Assembly: GCF_003672135.1 (NCBI RefSeq)
Contig: NC_039509.1
Coordinates: 6,324,001 to 6,388,000 of the forward strand
Length of the DNA: 64,000 nucleotides
Reading direction: 5' to 3'
From: Ooceraea biroi
Lineage: Eukaryota; Arthropoda; Insecta; Hymenoptera; Formicidae
Below the pieces are notes generated by a model. The model was not told the origin of the DNA and ran no database searches. It worked only from the letters and a program-made list of their open reading frames with translations. Positions 35,718-48,600 of this stretch are shown in pieces (position 1 is the first letter of the stretch; the number at the start of each line of letters is the position of its first letter). The position numbers and the translations under genes were made by a program.

Positions 35718-37231
35718 CAGGGTGTCCCATGGGAAGTTGCTGAAAGTAAACGATTGGTTCTCTCCTCCATGACTTCAGAAAGTGTCTTACGGTTAACGGT
35801 CGTTCATCTGAGTGTCTGCAGTTTTATTCTGGTTGTGGTAGATGCAAGTCCGTGCGCGTCAAAATGAGTAATCTGACGACGGAAGAAAAGATTTATCTTG
35901 TCGAGTGCTTCTTTTCCAGAGGAACAGTTTATAGCAATGCTTACAGGGGGTTTCGTACTAAATACGGAACACATAAAGTTAAGAGCGAAAACACGCTGAA
36001 AAGGTTAGAATTTATTATTTCTTTAAACGTATGCGTTACGTCACTCCATTTTTTGGCAATAAATCTGCATTAAAATAATGTTTTGTGTTATTTTTATCAG
36101 AATTATCGATAATTTTATGCAGTATGGAACTATTCAAGACCGTAGACATGATCTGCCAGGTCCTTCTGTGTCTGTAGCTGCAGAAGAAAACATTGAAGAT
36201 ATTAAGAAGTATTTTGAAGAGAATCCAAATTCTTCCATTCGGAAAGCTGCCCAAGCTCTTGAAATATCCAAAACAACGTTACACAGGATTTTAAAACATT
36301 TCCTGAAAATGCATCCCTATAAAATAACATCGCCTCAATTGCTAACCAAACGCGCTATGACGAAACGTGTGGAATTCTGCAAGACAATAAATGAAATGTT
36401 TGAAGATGGAGAACTTGATGCAAAATTGATAATTTACACGGACGAAGCACATTTCTGGCTAAATGGTTATGTTAATGAACAAAATTATAGATTTTGGGGG
36501 TCGGAAAATCCCAACGTTTCCCTGGCTAAACCTTTACATCGACAAAAAATAACAGCATGGGCTGCGATCTCGGTAAAAGGAATTTATCTGCAATTCTTCA
36601 AATCAACAGTCACTGGTGAAAGTTACAAGCAGCTTCTTGAAACACAATTCTTCCCTCATGCAAAAAAAAGAGGCCTGGTCAGAGGATTTCATTTCATGCA
36701 GGATGGAGCGACACCACATCGAACCCAGGAGGTCTTCGAAACAATCCATAAAGTTTATGGCAATCGAGTCATCGGTCTGGGATACCCATTTGCCCAGGGG
36801 GGGCTAGAATGGCCACCGTACTCGCCGGATTTAAATCCATGTGACTTCTTTCTTTGGGGATACATTAAGGACCATTGTTATGTCGGAAATCCAGAAATAG
36901 TGTCAGATTTAGTAGTGGCTATTAAAAAGGTCGTCAGCAACATTAAAGACGACATGGTAGAAAAAGTTTTCACAAGTTTTCGTAAAAGAATTGATTTTTG
37001 TACAAATTCAGATGGTGCACACTTGAAAATATTTATCATTAGCTTACTTGATTATTAGTATATTTTTCATTAATAAAATAAACTGATATACAAACATTTT
37101 GCTAAATTTTATTTATACCCATTAAAAACTGCAGACTTCCTGTTTCCAACGCAATTTTTGTTTTTTCAATAACTGCATACGTTTAAAAATGACAGCTGAT
37201 TAGTTTCAGTAACTTCCCATGGGATACCCTG
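35718..37231 (+). mobile_element. Complete Tc1/mariner-type transposon (DD41D), 1514 bp
   Basis: Both ends are present. The left end is CAGGGTGTCCCATGGGAAGT and the inverted right end is CAGGGTATCCCATGGGAAGT, giving terminal inverted repeats of about 32 bp with three mismatches. TA target duplications lie at 35716-35717 and 37232-37233. The element contains one transposase gene on the plus strand with all three catalytic aspartates. It inserted into AT-rich DNA upstream of the visible Sap47 exons. Near-identical ends and an open catalytic domain suggest a young insertion. Confidence 0.95.
35864..37058 (+). CDS. Mariner-type transposase with putative 97-bp intron
   Basis: Proposed exons: 35864-36003 and 36101-37058 (stop included), 365 residues. 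Transposases of this superfamily bind the terminal repeats through an N-terminal helix-turn-helix pair and cut DNA with a DDD/E triad. Seen here: N-terminal HTH (MSNLTTEEKIYLVECFFS...), second HTH (SIRKAAQALEISKTTLHRIL, about residues 92-111), then D161 in YTDEAHFW, D248 in FMQDGATPH and D290 in YSPDLNP. There are 41 residues between the last two (DD41D). The first segment runs into stop codons unless GTTAGA at 36004 is spliced to TTTTTATCAG ending at 36100. The join makes LKRIIDNFMQYGTIQDRRH, the continuation expected after the first HTH. Without splicing, the second part would start at an internal ATG and lose the first HTH. Confidence 0.85.
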
Positions 37232-37233
37232 TA

Positions 37234-40200
37234 TAAAATAAACTATAATTTTATCAAAAAGATGATAATTGATAAATAATAAATTTATAATATCGCTACT
37301 CATGGCGTAGCTGTACAGTTCTAGTTTCTCAAAGAAATAACCATGACGTAATCTCGCTGGACAAAACTTAAATATTGACTTCATTATCGATAAATCGACT
37401 TGTGCAATCGTGTGACAGCGAGGAAAAATCAGCGCAATCTTGGAGTCAGGACAAGAAACGCTGTTATGAGCAAGGATATGAATAAAACGAAGGGAAAACG
37501 TCATATTTTCAGGATATGAAGTATCTCCATCATATGTTTCGTAGCCGCAGACTCTAGTTTCAATGTGATATCGATATATTGATAAGAACACACGTGTCTT
37601 ACACAGAACAAATGTCTCACAATCTTCGCAAATATAATTTGTGTTGCATTAACAACTCAATTAAAGAGAGTAAATTTTTTATAATAGATTGAATTTATTT
37701 ACATAAATGAAGCACATGAAGTTAACCAGGAAAAGGTGGAAGAATATAACATGCCGAATCGATTTCTTCACCGTTACAGACGAGATCGACGATTAATGGC
37801 TTCCTAGCTGATTTTATCTCGAATCGATTGTACCATCTAGTGCCGCATTTTCACGCTTTAATATAACAGCGAATTTGAGTTATAGAGCTGTATTCCGACA
37901 TGTTCGGGAAAGCGTTGACAGTTTTTCAGTCTTTTTATTGAGTTGATACCGAGAAAAGAGGTATTCGTCCTTGGTCAATCGGATTCTATAAGTCGATTTC
38001 AGAAGAAGCCTGTGAGAAAAATGTACAATATGCACGAATTCAATACACTGTTTTCTATTGAAACGGCGTCGGAAGCAAATAGAGATGAATGTTAAAATTT
38101 CGTTTCTTGAGAATGGAACTTTTTTCTCCTTCAGAATTATGCAACTTTCAAAGTAACTTTTAAAAAATAATTAGCACGCGATATCGCCATATGGATGACA
38201 AGGTCATGAAATATAAAGTTATTAAATGCCATTTATCGAAAAATTTGCAATTTTATTACGGAAATGTTCTTTTCATTGTGATGTAACTATATGAGATATA
38301 ATTTTAGCTTTTTTAATAACTCGTTTCCTCTGCGCTTCCGATCGCGAAAAAGCTGAAGGCGTAATTAAAATCTAGTCTCTTTCTGCTCCTTCTCTCTTGC
38401 CTGGCGTCTCTTGCGCTTTTAAAATATTCCGGTTATTTTCGCTTTCTTAGGAAAGAAGAAACGTCTATACACATAATAAAACTTTATTTCAATAAAATAA
38501 TAATTTCACGATTTCTTATGTATAATAATTACTCTATAAAGTAGCGTATTTCATTTTGATCTCAAATATTTTCGTTCGAGATAAATTCTTACTCAATTTT
38601 TATTTGAAAGTAGAATTAATTCATCACTTTCTGCTCTACGCTGAAAAATGTGTATTTGTGATACTCGAATTTTATCTTCAACGATCTGAAAATCATGAAA
38701 ATCCATTACCGGATCTGCTAAGTGAAGCTGATGCTAAAATAATTTTAATCGCGATATGTCCCCAACGAGCGATCCGGAAAAAGTACAAAAGAGAAGATTC
38801 ATATTGCAGTCACGTATTACGAACGCGGATCGAATATGATCGTAGGTACTGACGAATACGTGTGCCAAGAATTCTGTAGAGAAAAACCTGTGTTGAAAAA
38901 TTAAGCTCTTGAGGATGCCAAAAAACAAGAACAGTAAGCTCCAATATAGAATACAACATACAAGCCATAAGATACACGTATATCCAATATATTATTCAAT
39001 TTTGATCAATGTCTCGTTGCATCACATGCATCACAATACATCTAGTTTTAAATTGCTTAATCTTATATGTATATTGTATATGTATATATAAACATTTACA
39101 ACATTACAATTTTCAATTAACATTTTACTTCTATTTGAAAATTTACAACTTAGGACAACAATAAAGAACATAAATGTTATTTTTAAAATATAACTATTGT
39201 ATCAAGAGAGACAAGCATTGTCCGGAATTGCATCAAAAATACATCAGTAATTGATTATGCATGAATTGAGTCTTATTTGTCAAATGAGAAAGATGAAAAA
39301 GAGAGAACATATTTCAATCACCAAGAATTTTCGCCATAATTCTTTTCCCGTTGATCGCGTATTCACCGTCGATTAGGTCGTCGCAATATCGACGGAACGG
39401 TGCACTCGATTTAGCATGTGACATGTGCAACGGGATGTCTTGAAGAAGTCTTTCTATTGCTTCTTAGGATCATCGACGCCTTTCAAGCTTGGATGTCTCA
39501 GCGTACTCAACGAGATACGTCTCCAAGTATTGATCGAGATGTCGAGTCCGATGGCTGATAAACGCACACGATTACTGGAGATATCACGGAAAAGCTGCTC
39601 GTGAAGGATACGATTCGATTCGGCCGAAGAATTTCTTTTAGGGAGACAGCTGAAATGCGTGATTGTTTTCTCTGTTTCAAAGATCAAGAACAGATCCAGA
39701 ACGAAAGCGATACGGCCGTGTAAAATTTTAGTACTCGTAAAAGAAAATCAAAGTGGAATGGAACCGGAGAGTGTTTACCGACTCTCCTTTGGCTTTACGG
39801 ATAGACAATATATCCGCATCGGGGAAGAATGTAAACTGCAACATGACTCAGCACCGGCCAGTTGATGAGGTCGACAAAGAAAATTGAGGCGATGTCCGTA
39901 GTTAATCCTAGTGTAAAATATAGCGTAAAGATTGAATGTGGAAATTGGATTTCGTTAATTTATTACAAACTTACAAGAACTACAGTAGCAATGCGGTGTT
40001 ATAGAGCTTAATATTGCTCTAATATTATTTGCACTGCAGAAAATACATGTCTTTGTGATCCAAACGTAATTAAAATCGAAAGGTTTTTTGATATAATAAA
40101 TCAGTAGTAATTTTTTTCAAAATTGACGAGTTCTTCTGAAATCCATGAAAATCTGGGTTAAGATCGCACGTTATAAAATGCTGTCATTTATCTCCGTTGC

Positions 40201-41867
40201 TTATTTTCTATTTTAGTTCTGCGAATCCTGGTCGATGCTCGAGGGAAGAAGTTATTGGCACGATGCAAGTTGTTGAAAGCACTTAGGGAAATCGAGATTC
40301 AATAGCCCGAGGCAAGATACCATGGCAACTCTCGCATCATAAACTGTTCGTCATGATGGGGATTATTAGAAGCCCCAGGTATAGAGTCAGAAAGAGCTGG
40401 ATAAAGATCGTTATCTATTATAATCGCTATCAATCTATATGGAATAGCATGAAAGTATCATTTACGTATTTTTATAAAAAATTACGGAATTTCAATTTTC
40501 CTTCTTCTAGACAACTCTTTGTTAAAGTTTTTGAAGGGGCGCTTGTCAAGAGCCGCATAAGCTATAAAAGATATAGCAGTTTGCCAATTTACAGCCTATT
40601 GTGAAAAATCTTTTTAAATCATCGACATCGATTTTCCCTGAAAGGAACATTTTCACCCGAAGAAGAAATCGTGTCCGCTAAGAATATTTCTCGGATATGA
40701 AAGAGGAGTAAAGCGTTGCAAAGTCCATCCCAGAGAGAAACCAACCAGGAAGCAGGTCTACCGACCTGTGAATCCTTGTTGCTTCAAGAGACATTTATCG
40801 AAGGCCACCCACTGCCATGAGGATTTGACTTTGTAATGTCGATAGTTTTCAGCTCTTGACTTCAAGCTTCATGAATATGACTCACTGATATAATCGGGCT
40901 TGCCGGCAAGAAAGCCAGGCAACTTTTCTCAGCGAATCCGTTTCTGCAGTTTACTTCAAAATCAAAATGGAAACTTTAACAAATGACGGAACGCTGTTAT
41001 AAAACCCGCTATTCAGCACGCGCGAAAATGTTGAACGCAATGCACAGCCGAATGAAGAAGAATGATGAGGGTGACTTTTTTTACTTACTTCTTCGGTTGA
41101 GAAAATAAAATCGACTTGATTATATTGATTTACGCTATTTATATCAAAGTTCCAGATAGTTTATTATTTATTAATATTTTCGATACTAGATTACTCCAGT
41201 TCTGACGCAAATCCAATTCGATTTACGGTCTAGAGAACGGAATCGATCGCTTTAACGTAGAACTGCGATAAATCGATTTTAAAGAAAGCAACGACATTAT
41301 CGCTAATTTAAAGAGTCAAAATGTCCTGAAAGGAAGAAAATAACTAACAAATTATTAAAGATTATTTTTTATACTGTGCAATATTATAAAAATTTTATAA
41401 GGAATGTGTGATCCAAAAGTTAAATGACAAGTTTAGATCGCGTGTTTTATTTAGACAATTGCGCTAAGGAAGAAAGAGGAAGACGTGCAGAAACTCCTGG
41501 GTTATTTCAGTGACGAAAAGTTAAATAACCACACGAGGGTGAACGATCGAACAGAACGGAATGGAACAGAATTCAGCACGCGCGAAGAGAAGAAGAGGCC
41601 TATCGATCGCGCACCGAGTACCGAAGAAACGACGGTGTCTCGTCCCTGACGTAATATCCTGCTAGAATGGTCCCATTTGTGGTTTTCTGTCAGAGCCGGT
41701 CCCCGACCTCTCGCGAGTGCCATTTCTTCCTTCCAACCTGCACGCGTTTCTTTTATTCCTTACTCTTCCGTTTCCCTTTTTCTTTTATCAGTCACGCGTG
41801 ACTCGTACGATTTTCAAAGAATCTTTGTTCTATGTTCGTGTGAAAAATTCATGCAATATATCTACTA
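37234..41867. other. No gene recognised
   Basis: AT-rich sequence between transposons. Short open frames show no family resemblance. The 16-mer ATTCAGCACGCGCGAA occurs twice, near 41011 and 41571. Nothing else noted. Confidence 0.55.
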
Positions 41868-41869
41868 TA

Positions 41870-42602
41870 CAGGGTGTCCCGGGTTTTAACCGACAAACTG
41901 CGGGAGCATATTCTACTAGTGGAAATAAGAAAAAATTCTTATATCGAGTTTGCTTAGAAATGCTTTATTACACAGTTATAAACCAATATTGAAAAGAAAT
42001 ATGAGATAAGTAACAACGGAACATAGTGTAGAATTTGCAAGGTCGAAGATGTTTATGTTACGTGTATTCACATGTATTCATGTTCACTATGTTGAAACGA
42101 TTCAGTATGATTGTTACTTTCGCAACAGTAGCTGTTAGATTTCAATCGTCGTGTGAACTAGCAATTACTATCAGAATGCCAAAAGTGTTTTCAAATGAGG
42201 AATACACCGATATTCATTTCGTGTACGGATTCTGTGACGGAAATGCACGAGCTGCCGTACGAGAGTATCAACGTAGATTTCCTAACAGGAGAGTACCAGA
42301 TAAATTTAAAGCAACGAATTACTAATTCAGTTACTGAGATGCAACAAATTCTGTACTACGTCGATGTCTAGCTTGTATCGATGTGCAAGGACAACATTTT
42401 GAAATGCGTCACTAAATCATTGCGTAGATAATTTTTATTTTTGTGAAAAAATCCGTTGTTACTTATCTGATATTTCTTTTCAATATTGGTTTATAACTTT
42501 GTAACAAAGCATTTCTAAGCAAACTCGATATAAGAATTTTTTCTTATTTCCACTAGTAGAATATGCTCCCGCAGTTTGTCGGTTAAAACCCGGGACACCC
42601 TG
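41870..42602 (+). mobile_element. Non-autonomous mariner-like element, copy A (733 bp)
   Basis: Ends CAGGGTGTCCCGGGTTTTAA with inverted repeats of 151 bp (41870-42020 and 42452-42602) differing at only a few positions. TA flanks at 41868-41869 and 42603-42604. The centre keeps two pieces of a transposase gene: the N-terminal HTH start at 42176 and a frameshifted C-terminal tail. It cannot encode an active enzyme and would need one supplied in trans. Copy B at 52433 has the same length and orientation. Confidence 0.95.
42176..42325 (+). pseudogene. Transposase N-terminal remnant in copy A
   Basis: A 49-codon frame starting MPKVFSNEEYTDIHFVYGFC and ending FPNRRVPDKF + 5 residues. It resembles the first helix-turn-helix of mariner-like transposases common in insect genomes (NEEY..., ERFPNRR...). 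A further remnant, RRCLACIDVQGQHFEMRH, follows in another frame before a stop near 42417. The whole catalytic domain is missing. Confidence 0.75.
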
Positions 42603-42604
42603 TA

Positions 42605-45600
42605 TATATTGTATCGTATATACCAAAATATGACATATCTCTTATTTGTGTGCAGCTTGCTCATTCCGTATTAATTTAACAGAGATGACGATTCATCAAC
42701 GGAGCACGATGCTGATACCAAGACGCGGACAATGCTAAGCTCAGCTTCGAAATTTGCTTGAGCGATATCCATAACGTTGATCAAAGTGAGATTGTGGCCA
42801 CTCGGCATTAATGTAGAAGCTTCATCGATTTTCGAAGGATATAATACCACGTACATTTCTAGCACCATCGACGAAGTTTGCGCGGTATGTTTAGCTTTCG
42901 TCAAAATAACTCGCGCGCAAGTTAAAACTATAAACACGTGTTACAACGCGATACGACGGTTGTTTAATGATGTAACATTGCACGAATGTCCATTCTTTGC
43001 AAATGTAAAGCATGAAAGGTATCTTCAGGCCGTAGACTCCACGCGCGTGCGAAACTTCGTAGTCTCGTTCGTTCGTTACCTAGTATCAAAGGGGTAGCGT
43101 GGTATGACTGAGAAACGCCCACCAGAAAATTTCACTTTGTAGAGAAGTTGGCGATTATTAATTCAGTCGAGTCCATAGTCGACGTTTAACTACCATTCCG
43201 TGACTAAAAATAGCCGGTCAGGATGCGATAATGTTGCCGATCACAGGTGCGCGCGTGACTTGTAACGCGAATGAGTAATATTATTATGCTAAAAATGCAA
43301 CGAGACGACCACATGGGGAAATATGACACAGAGTTATAATACAAAAGGGTGTAAAGTGTTCGATAAGTTGTCCACTTGTCCAGCTGACAGGGATATAATA
43401 AGACGTCGTAATAGCTCACCTCTTGCTAAGCAAAAATATCATATGATATCTTTATGATGCTTATTCACGTGGATACTGTTTCTCATGCTTTGCATAATCC
43501 AAAATGATTTAAAAAAAAGAGATATCTCCTGCTTCCGTGTTGCAAACATTGCAAGCGAACGCTGCAACTGCGCATCTTTTGCGAGAAAGAGACGCAATAT
43601 TCTTCTCGCGAATCATTAATTTACTTGAGAAACGATGCCGGGATCTTATTCGGAACGCGTCACGGCGCGCGGAATCATTTGTACGCGAGATATATGATCT
43701 CTGGATGATAGTAACTTCGCGATAAATGTAATCCTCGAACAATGGAACCTGATAGTGCAACAGTAGGTGAATTCTCCGTCTTAGTGTGTACCTCACAGCT
43801 TCACCGTAATATCTGGAAGATCATCATGAAGTTAAGACGAATGTTTGCTGGCCAACAGTAGCGGTCTGGGCAAAATTGTTCCGCCCAGAAGTAAACGTTA
43901 AACGACTGCGGTCTGACAAGTAGTATAAGTATAAAGTAGGTCATACTAGACAAAGACACTCAGCGACGGATTAAAATGTTATCTCTGCAACACAAAAGTA
44001 ACGTGACGCAATTTATGAAACGAATACGCGTGGAGAAGATGCGACACAGGAGAAGGTAGCATACAAGAGAAAGAAGAGGGAAAGAGCAAAATGTAATCTT
44101 TAACATTAAAGTTGCGTGTGAAAGCTTGTAATGTTATACATTAAAATATTTTCCTCTTATCGCGTTGCAAGATGCGTTTACGCAAATGCGTTCACGCGAT
44201 TCAAACGTATCTTCAAATAACGTTAATAGAAACCTTTCTGGGCTCGAAGTACATCAGCAAACTTTTCGAATAAAGTCGTCGAGAAAACCATTAACGGATT
44301 GTGACGTAATTTTCACAAACGGCATGATCTGCAAACTTATAAAATGTATAAAATTGTGTGCACGCTGTGTAAAGTTGTATAAAATTTTCTTTCGAACTAA
44401 TTTCGCGGATTTTCCAATTACTCCCATTTCGATGAAGTTGATGGAAGTCCATTCGTGACATAAATTTGTCATTAATACACATCTTTACGTGATTTGCTCA
44501 GTCGCACTTCTGGATCGTATAAAATCTTAGTGAGTTATTCAGAGTTTAACCCAATTTTGCAATTTTCTTGGCGAAGACGGAAAGAACTGAGGGATTGAGT
44601 GGATGACGAAGACAAAATGAAGAAACTGCGCGGGAGGTGAACAAAGGAGGCCAAACCGTCGTAAATAATCGACTGGCACAATTCGCGCTTGATGATCGTT
44701 CTGGGTTACTATATAACGCTTGGCACAATCGCGAAAGAAAGTATGGTACATGTCTTCACGGAAGTTCTTTTCAACGTTAATGTTGCGATATCCATCAAAG
44801 TAATCGCGTTGACATGGTAACAAGAATGCCTCTTTAAAATGCGTCTGATCGAAAATTTATGATATACCTAGCATGGCTTAGATCGTGATGAAATGACTAC
44901 TATGTTGCTTAAAAGCTTTCTTTTGACAAAATATGCAAACATAATTTAATATTATCTTCTTCTGTAGATTTTCAAAAGTATTAAATAGTTTTATTATCCT
45001 TTTGTACTTCTGAAGTTTAATTCGTGGAAACTGCCTAATCTAGAGCGGCCTTGACATGATACATTAATTTCATCATAAAACAGCGACTAATAAATCAAAT
45101 ATTAAACGAGAATTAATTATTATTTAATTATGTCGCTAATGAGAGTAACAGTTCTCAGTCTTGTCGACATAGCGGGAAGCTACAAGCGAGTATCCTTTGC
45201 CCGGCTACATCACAAATTGCCCGATTGCATCGCAAATTGGTACAAGAAAATTCATTAAGATACCGAGTACCTCGACGTGTTCTTCTCTTTCTTGCGAGTT
45301 TCGTACGAAATAAAGGAGAAGACACGATGGGATATAAAGCGGAGGACCGGGTGGAAGGAAGCAACTACGGCGAACAAAAGGGAGATACAGCGCGCATCGG
45401 AATTGCACCGTGACGCGATAAAACGCATTTGCAACTTTGGACCGCGAAACTTTCCGTCACCAGAAGCCGTACGTTTCCGCGAAAGTGCCTTTGAGTTTCG
45501 GCAAGGTTCGATCAACGTCCATGGCGAAACAGATGCATAAATAAGGAAGAGATATCTTCGAAGACACTGCAGAGTCACACTGGATATGTTTGCCGGTTAA

Positions 45601-48600
45601 GCTGATTCGTGTCGCACGTACTGAAATTTATTATCCGAATAGCTGAATCAATACACGCGACTACAACTTATCAGTTAATTAATCAGTTAATTTGTTATCA
45701 GCAATGTGGCTCTTGGCACACCAATATACGGTTACTCTGACGATTAATTAAACTTTTCGACAGAAATTATCGGTGATCGTAAGAGGATACGTTCGCGCAT
45801 ACGTTGCGACAGTATCGTGGCATTTATGTGGCAATTTACGTATGTCGCATACATCCTTCCTTCTTTTCGATATAGCACATTTTGTAAAGAATATAACGAC
45901 AGAACACAATTAAACAATCGATTAAAGCGAAGGCGACCATAATATCTATTTTGGACATGTCATTAAATGCTTTGGCGTCATTTTTGGATGTTGATGACGA
46001 AAGTGCGCAAGCATCTTACCGTGCGAGAATGAGCTGTATGTGCGAATTTACTTAATGTCTATGCCAGTTAAGTTGTAACAAGAGTATAAAATTCCGACAA
46101 AATTCCTCTTCTTTGTTATCGAAAATACAATCACCTTTAACAAAATTTATTATCGTTGAGGAATTTCTAATGTCCTCCTAATGGAACCATTCTAATTTTC
46201 TTTATAATGAAATAAAAGCAAATTTTATGTAAAGATGGAAAAAGCTTTTGGAATTTATCATAAAAACAGATCAGCGAGCAACTCAAATTATTAATTAGCA
46301 CGTGTGGGAATTTGGTGCGATGCTTCAGGTATGCCATAATCAAAATAATCAAAAGCTTTGCAAGTGGCAATAAATTATTACCCCATTAAACGTCATCGCC
46401 ATGAAATTCTCGCTACATCACCCTCTCAACACGACAGTAGGTATATTGCGGCTAGTAAATATGTCCCCTCGAGCTAGTTTCGCCCACCTCGTCCCGGCGG
46501 ACTCATTGTTCGCGCGCGCGATTGAATAGACCTCTTGAAGGAGAAATTGCAACACTAATTAATGGTATCGGCGATCCATTAAGCGCAACCAAAATTCGAT
46601 TATCTTCACATACTACACGAGACTTCCATGCACACGCGCAACCCTGCGAATCGCGCGACGCCGCCAGCTTCCTGTTTCCCGTGTGTTGCATTATGCAATT
46701 ACACCGAAGCGAGTTGCAACACGCGCCCCTTATCTCTTTTACGATGTTTCCCTATGTCATTGTTAAAAGCATAATGATACAGAATAATAAAAAAAAACCA
46801 AATGTAAAATTCAAATAATCAGCGCTGCCATCGTAGAATCGTACGTTGAGCAATACACGCGTACTGTACGCGTTTTTATTTCAATAAAAATATCAACGTG
46901 AGTGTTACCGTTTATTGAATCGATAGACTCGTACGATATATTTCAGGAATAATATTTGCAGACTCGGTAGATAGTTTCGGGACAGAAACAGCGACACTGT
47001 AGATTGTAGCTGTTCAAGGCTATTGGCGATCCATTAACCGCGCGGAGCGAAACTTGATTACTGGTTCGATCCAATGAAACTTTCGACTCCGCAAACCACG
47101 CGATGCTCGTTCAACTTCCCCGAAACGAGTCACATACGTGTGTATCGCGGACGGTGTGTGTCAAAGCATCTTCGGGTTACCGTATCCTACCGTGCTTGTC
47201 ATAGTTTCGTGGCGGACCATAACTACACGGGAGACCGTATTACCGACATTGGTCATTCTACACGTGGCACGACCTACGGGAAATAACGTTTGTCCTTCGT
47301 CGTGCGTCGACAGGACAATTTGTTTCGTTTCACGATAGGGGATCAAAAACACGATCCTGCCGGGTTGCTCGGCAAGAAAAGCACGAAACCGCAGAAAAGG
47401 GGTTCGAACTCTTTTTTTCTTTCGTGTCGCACGAGTAACTTGCGAACAACAAATTAGCCAGAGGGGAAAAACGCGAGAACGAAACCTCGGTATACGTCAG
47501 AGTTTTCCCTCGTTAACATGCAAGTAGTCGACGTGAAATGTTAATTTTGTTGAAATGCGAAATTCAAGCGCTTTAGCATTTAAAAATAAAATTAAGAGTC
47601 TGATAAAATAATCCGACTTTTTGAGGAGATCTGTGTTTCTTATTCAACAAAAAATTGTATAATTTATATTTTATTGTTTCATTATATTTCGTAATTTTTT
47701 AATAATTTGTTCAGGAAAAAGGATTATCACAGCAGTAGACTTAATAAAATACAGATCTATATATCGAATCATAATGTAAGTCAAGCGCAATTGCGATTTC
47801 ATGGTGTTGTTTATTGAGAATATAGACGATGGGTAAATTTTGCTCATTAGAATCTGTTGCTTATACCTCTGTGCAATTAGAGACGCAAGTACTACATAGT
47901 TTCTTGTATAATTATTAAGATACTTCACGCGATCATCTTCTGGCGAGACATAAGTACCCAACTACTGATATGTTCATATTCGTACTTGCGTGCCTACATA
48001 ACTCGTGCGGAAACGCGCAGTTTGTTAGGTTAATTTTGATAAAATATACCGCAAGTGAGAAATGACTTTATAAATTCCTCGTAATTCCTGGATATGCAAA
48101 ATGGTTAATGAATACATATTATTAACCAGAAATGACAAGTTCAAAATAAATTTCTCCTTAATATATAAATTTTTGTTTAAGCTTAATTATTTAACACTGA
48201 GAACTCGAAAACCACGGCGAATTAAATTAACATAATATGTGAGGAAATATCATCTTCTAGTTAATTTTAAAGAGATTTATGTTTCATGTAACGTAACGCG
48301 CGTGCAAGATTAATTGTCAAGTTATTTAATATTACAGAGTTAAAATAATGATCTCTAATTAAGGTACAGATATAATAACAGAAATTTCAATAAAATTTGA
48401 TACCGCTCGTTTCACACTGGAATTTTCGTAGATTTGTTCTGTGCTACCTAATCGTGCATTTAAGTATGATTAAATATCACGAGTACTGCGCTTATCTCTA
48501 TAAGTGATTTCAAATTCCCTCAGGAAGCATACATTAGCGCACTCAAATATTCTGCAGGCTTTAAAAGCATACTGTAATGGGCGGTTAACGAGAAAAACTG

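Noticed and set aside
41011..41586. Exact 16-mer ATTCAGCACGCGCGAA occurring twice about 560 bp apart
   Set aside because: Flanks do not align, so it is not a longer duplication; too little to interpret.
42035..42175. Upstream extension of the open frame in the 733-bp element (also 52598-52738)
   Set aside because: It translates untranslated leader sequence; resemblance to transposases begins only at the internal Met (42176 / 52739).
42671..43097. Minus frame (88 codons) and plus frame (106 codons) overlapping each other
   Set aside because: Both look mildly protein-like, but neither matches a family I know, and no splice structure or codon evidence favours either.
44539..44823. Minus-strand 94-codon frame
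   Set aside because: No recognised domain and no flanking exons; kept only as a possible decayed fragment.
45155..45578. Six overlapping open frames
   Set aside because: All arise in one CpG-rich stretch and conflict with one another; no homology.
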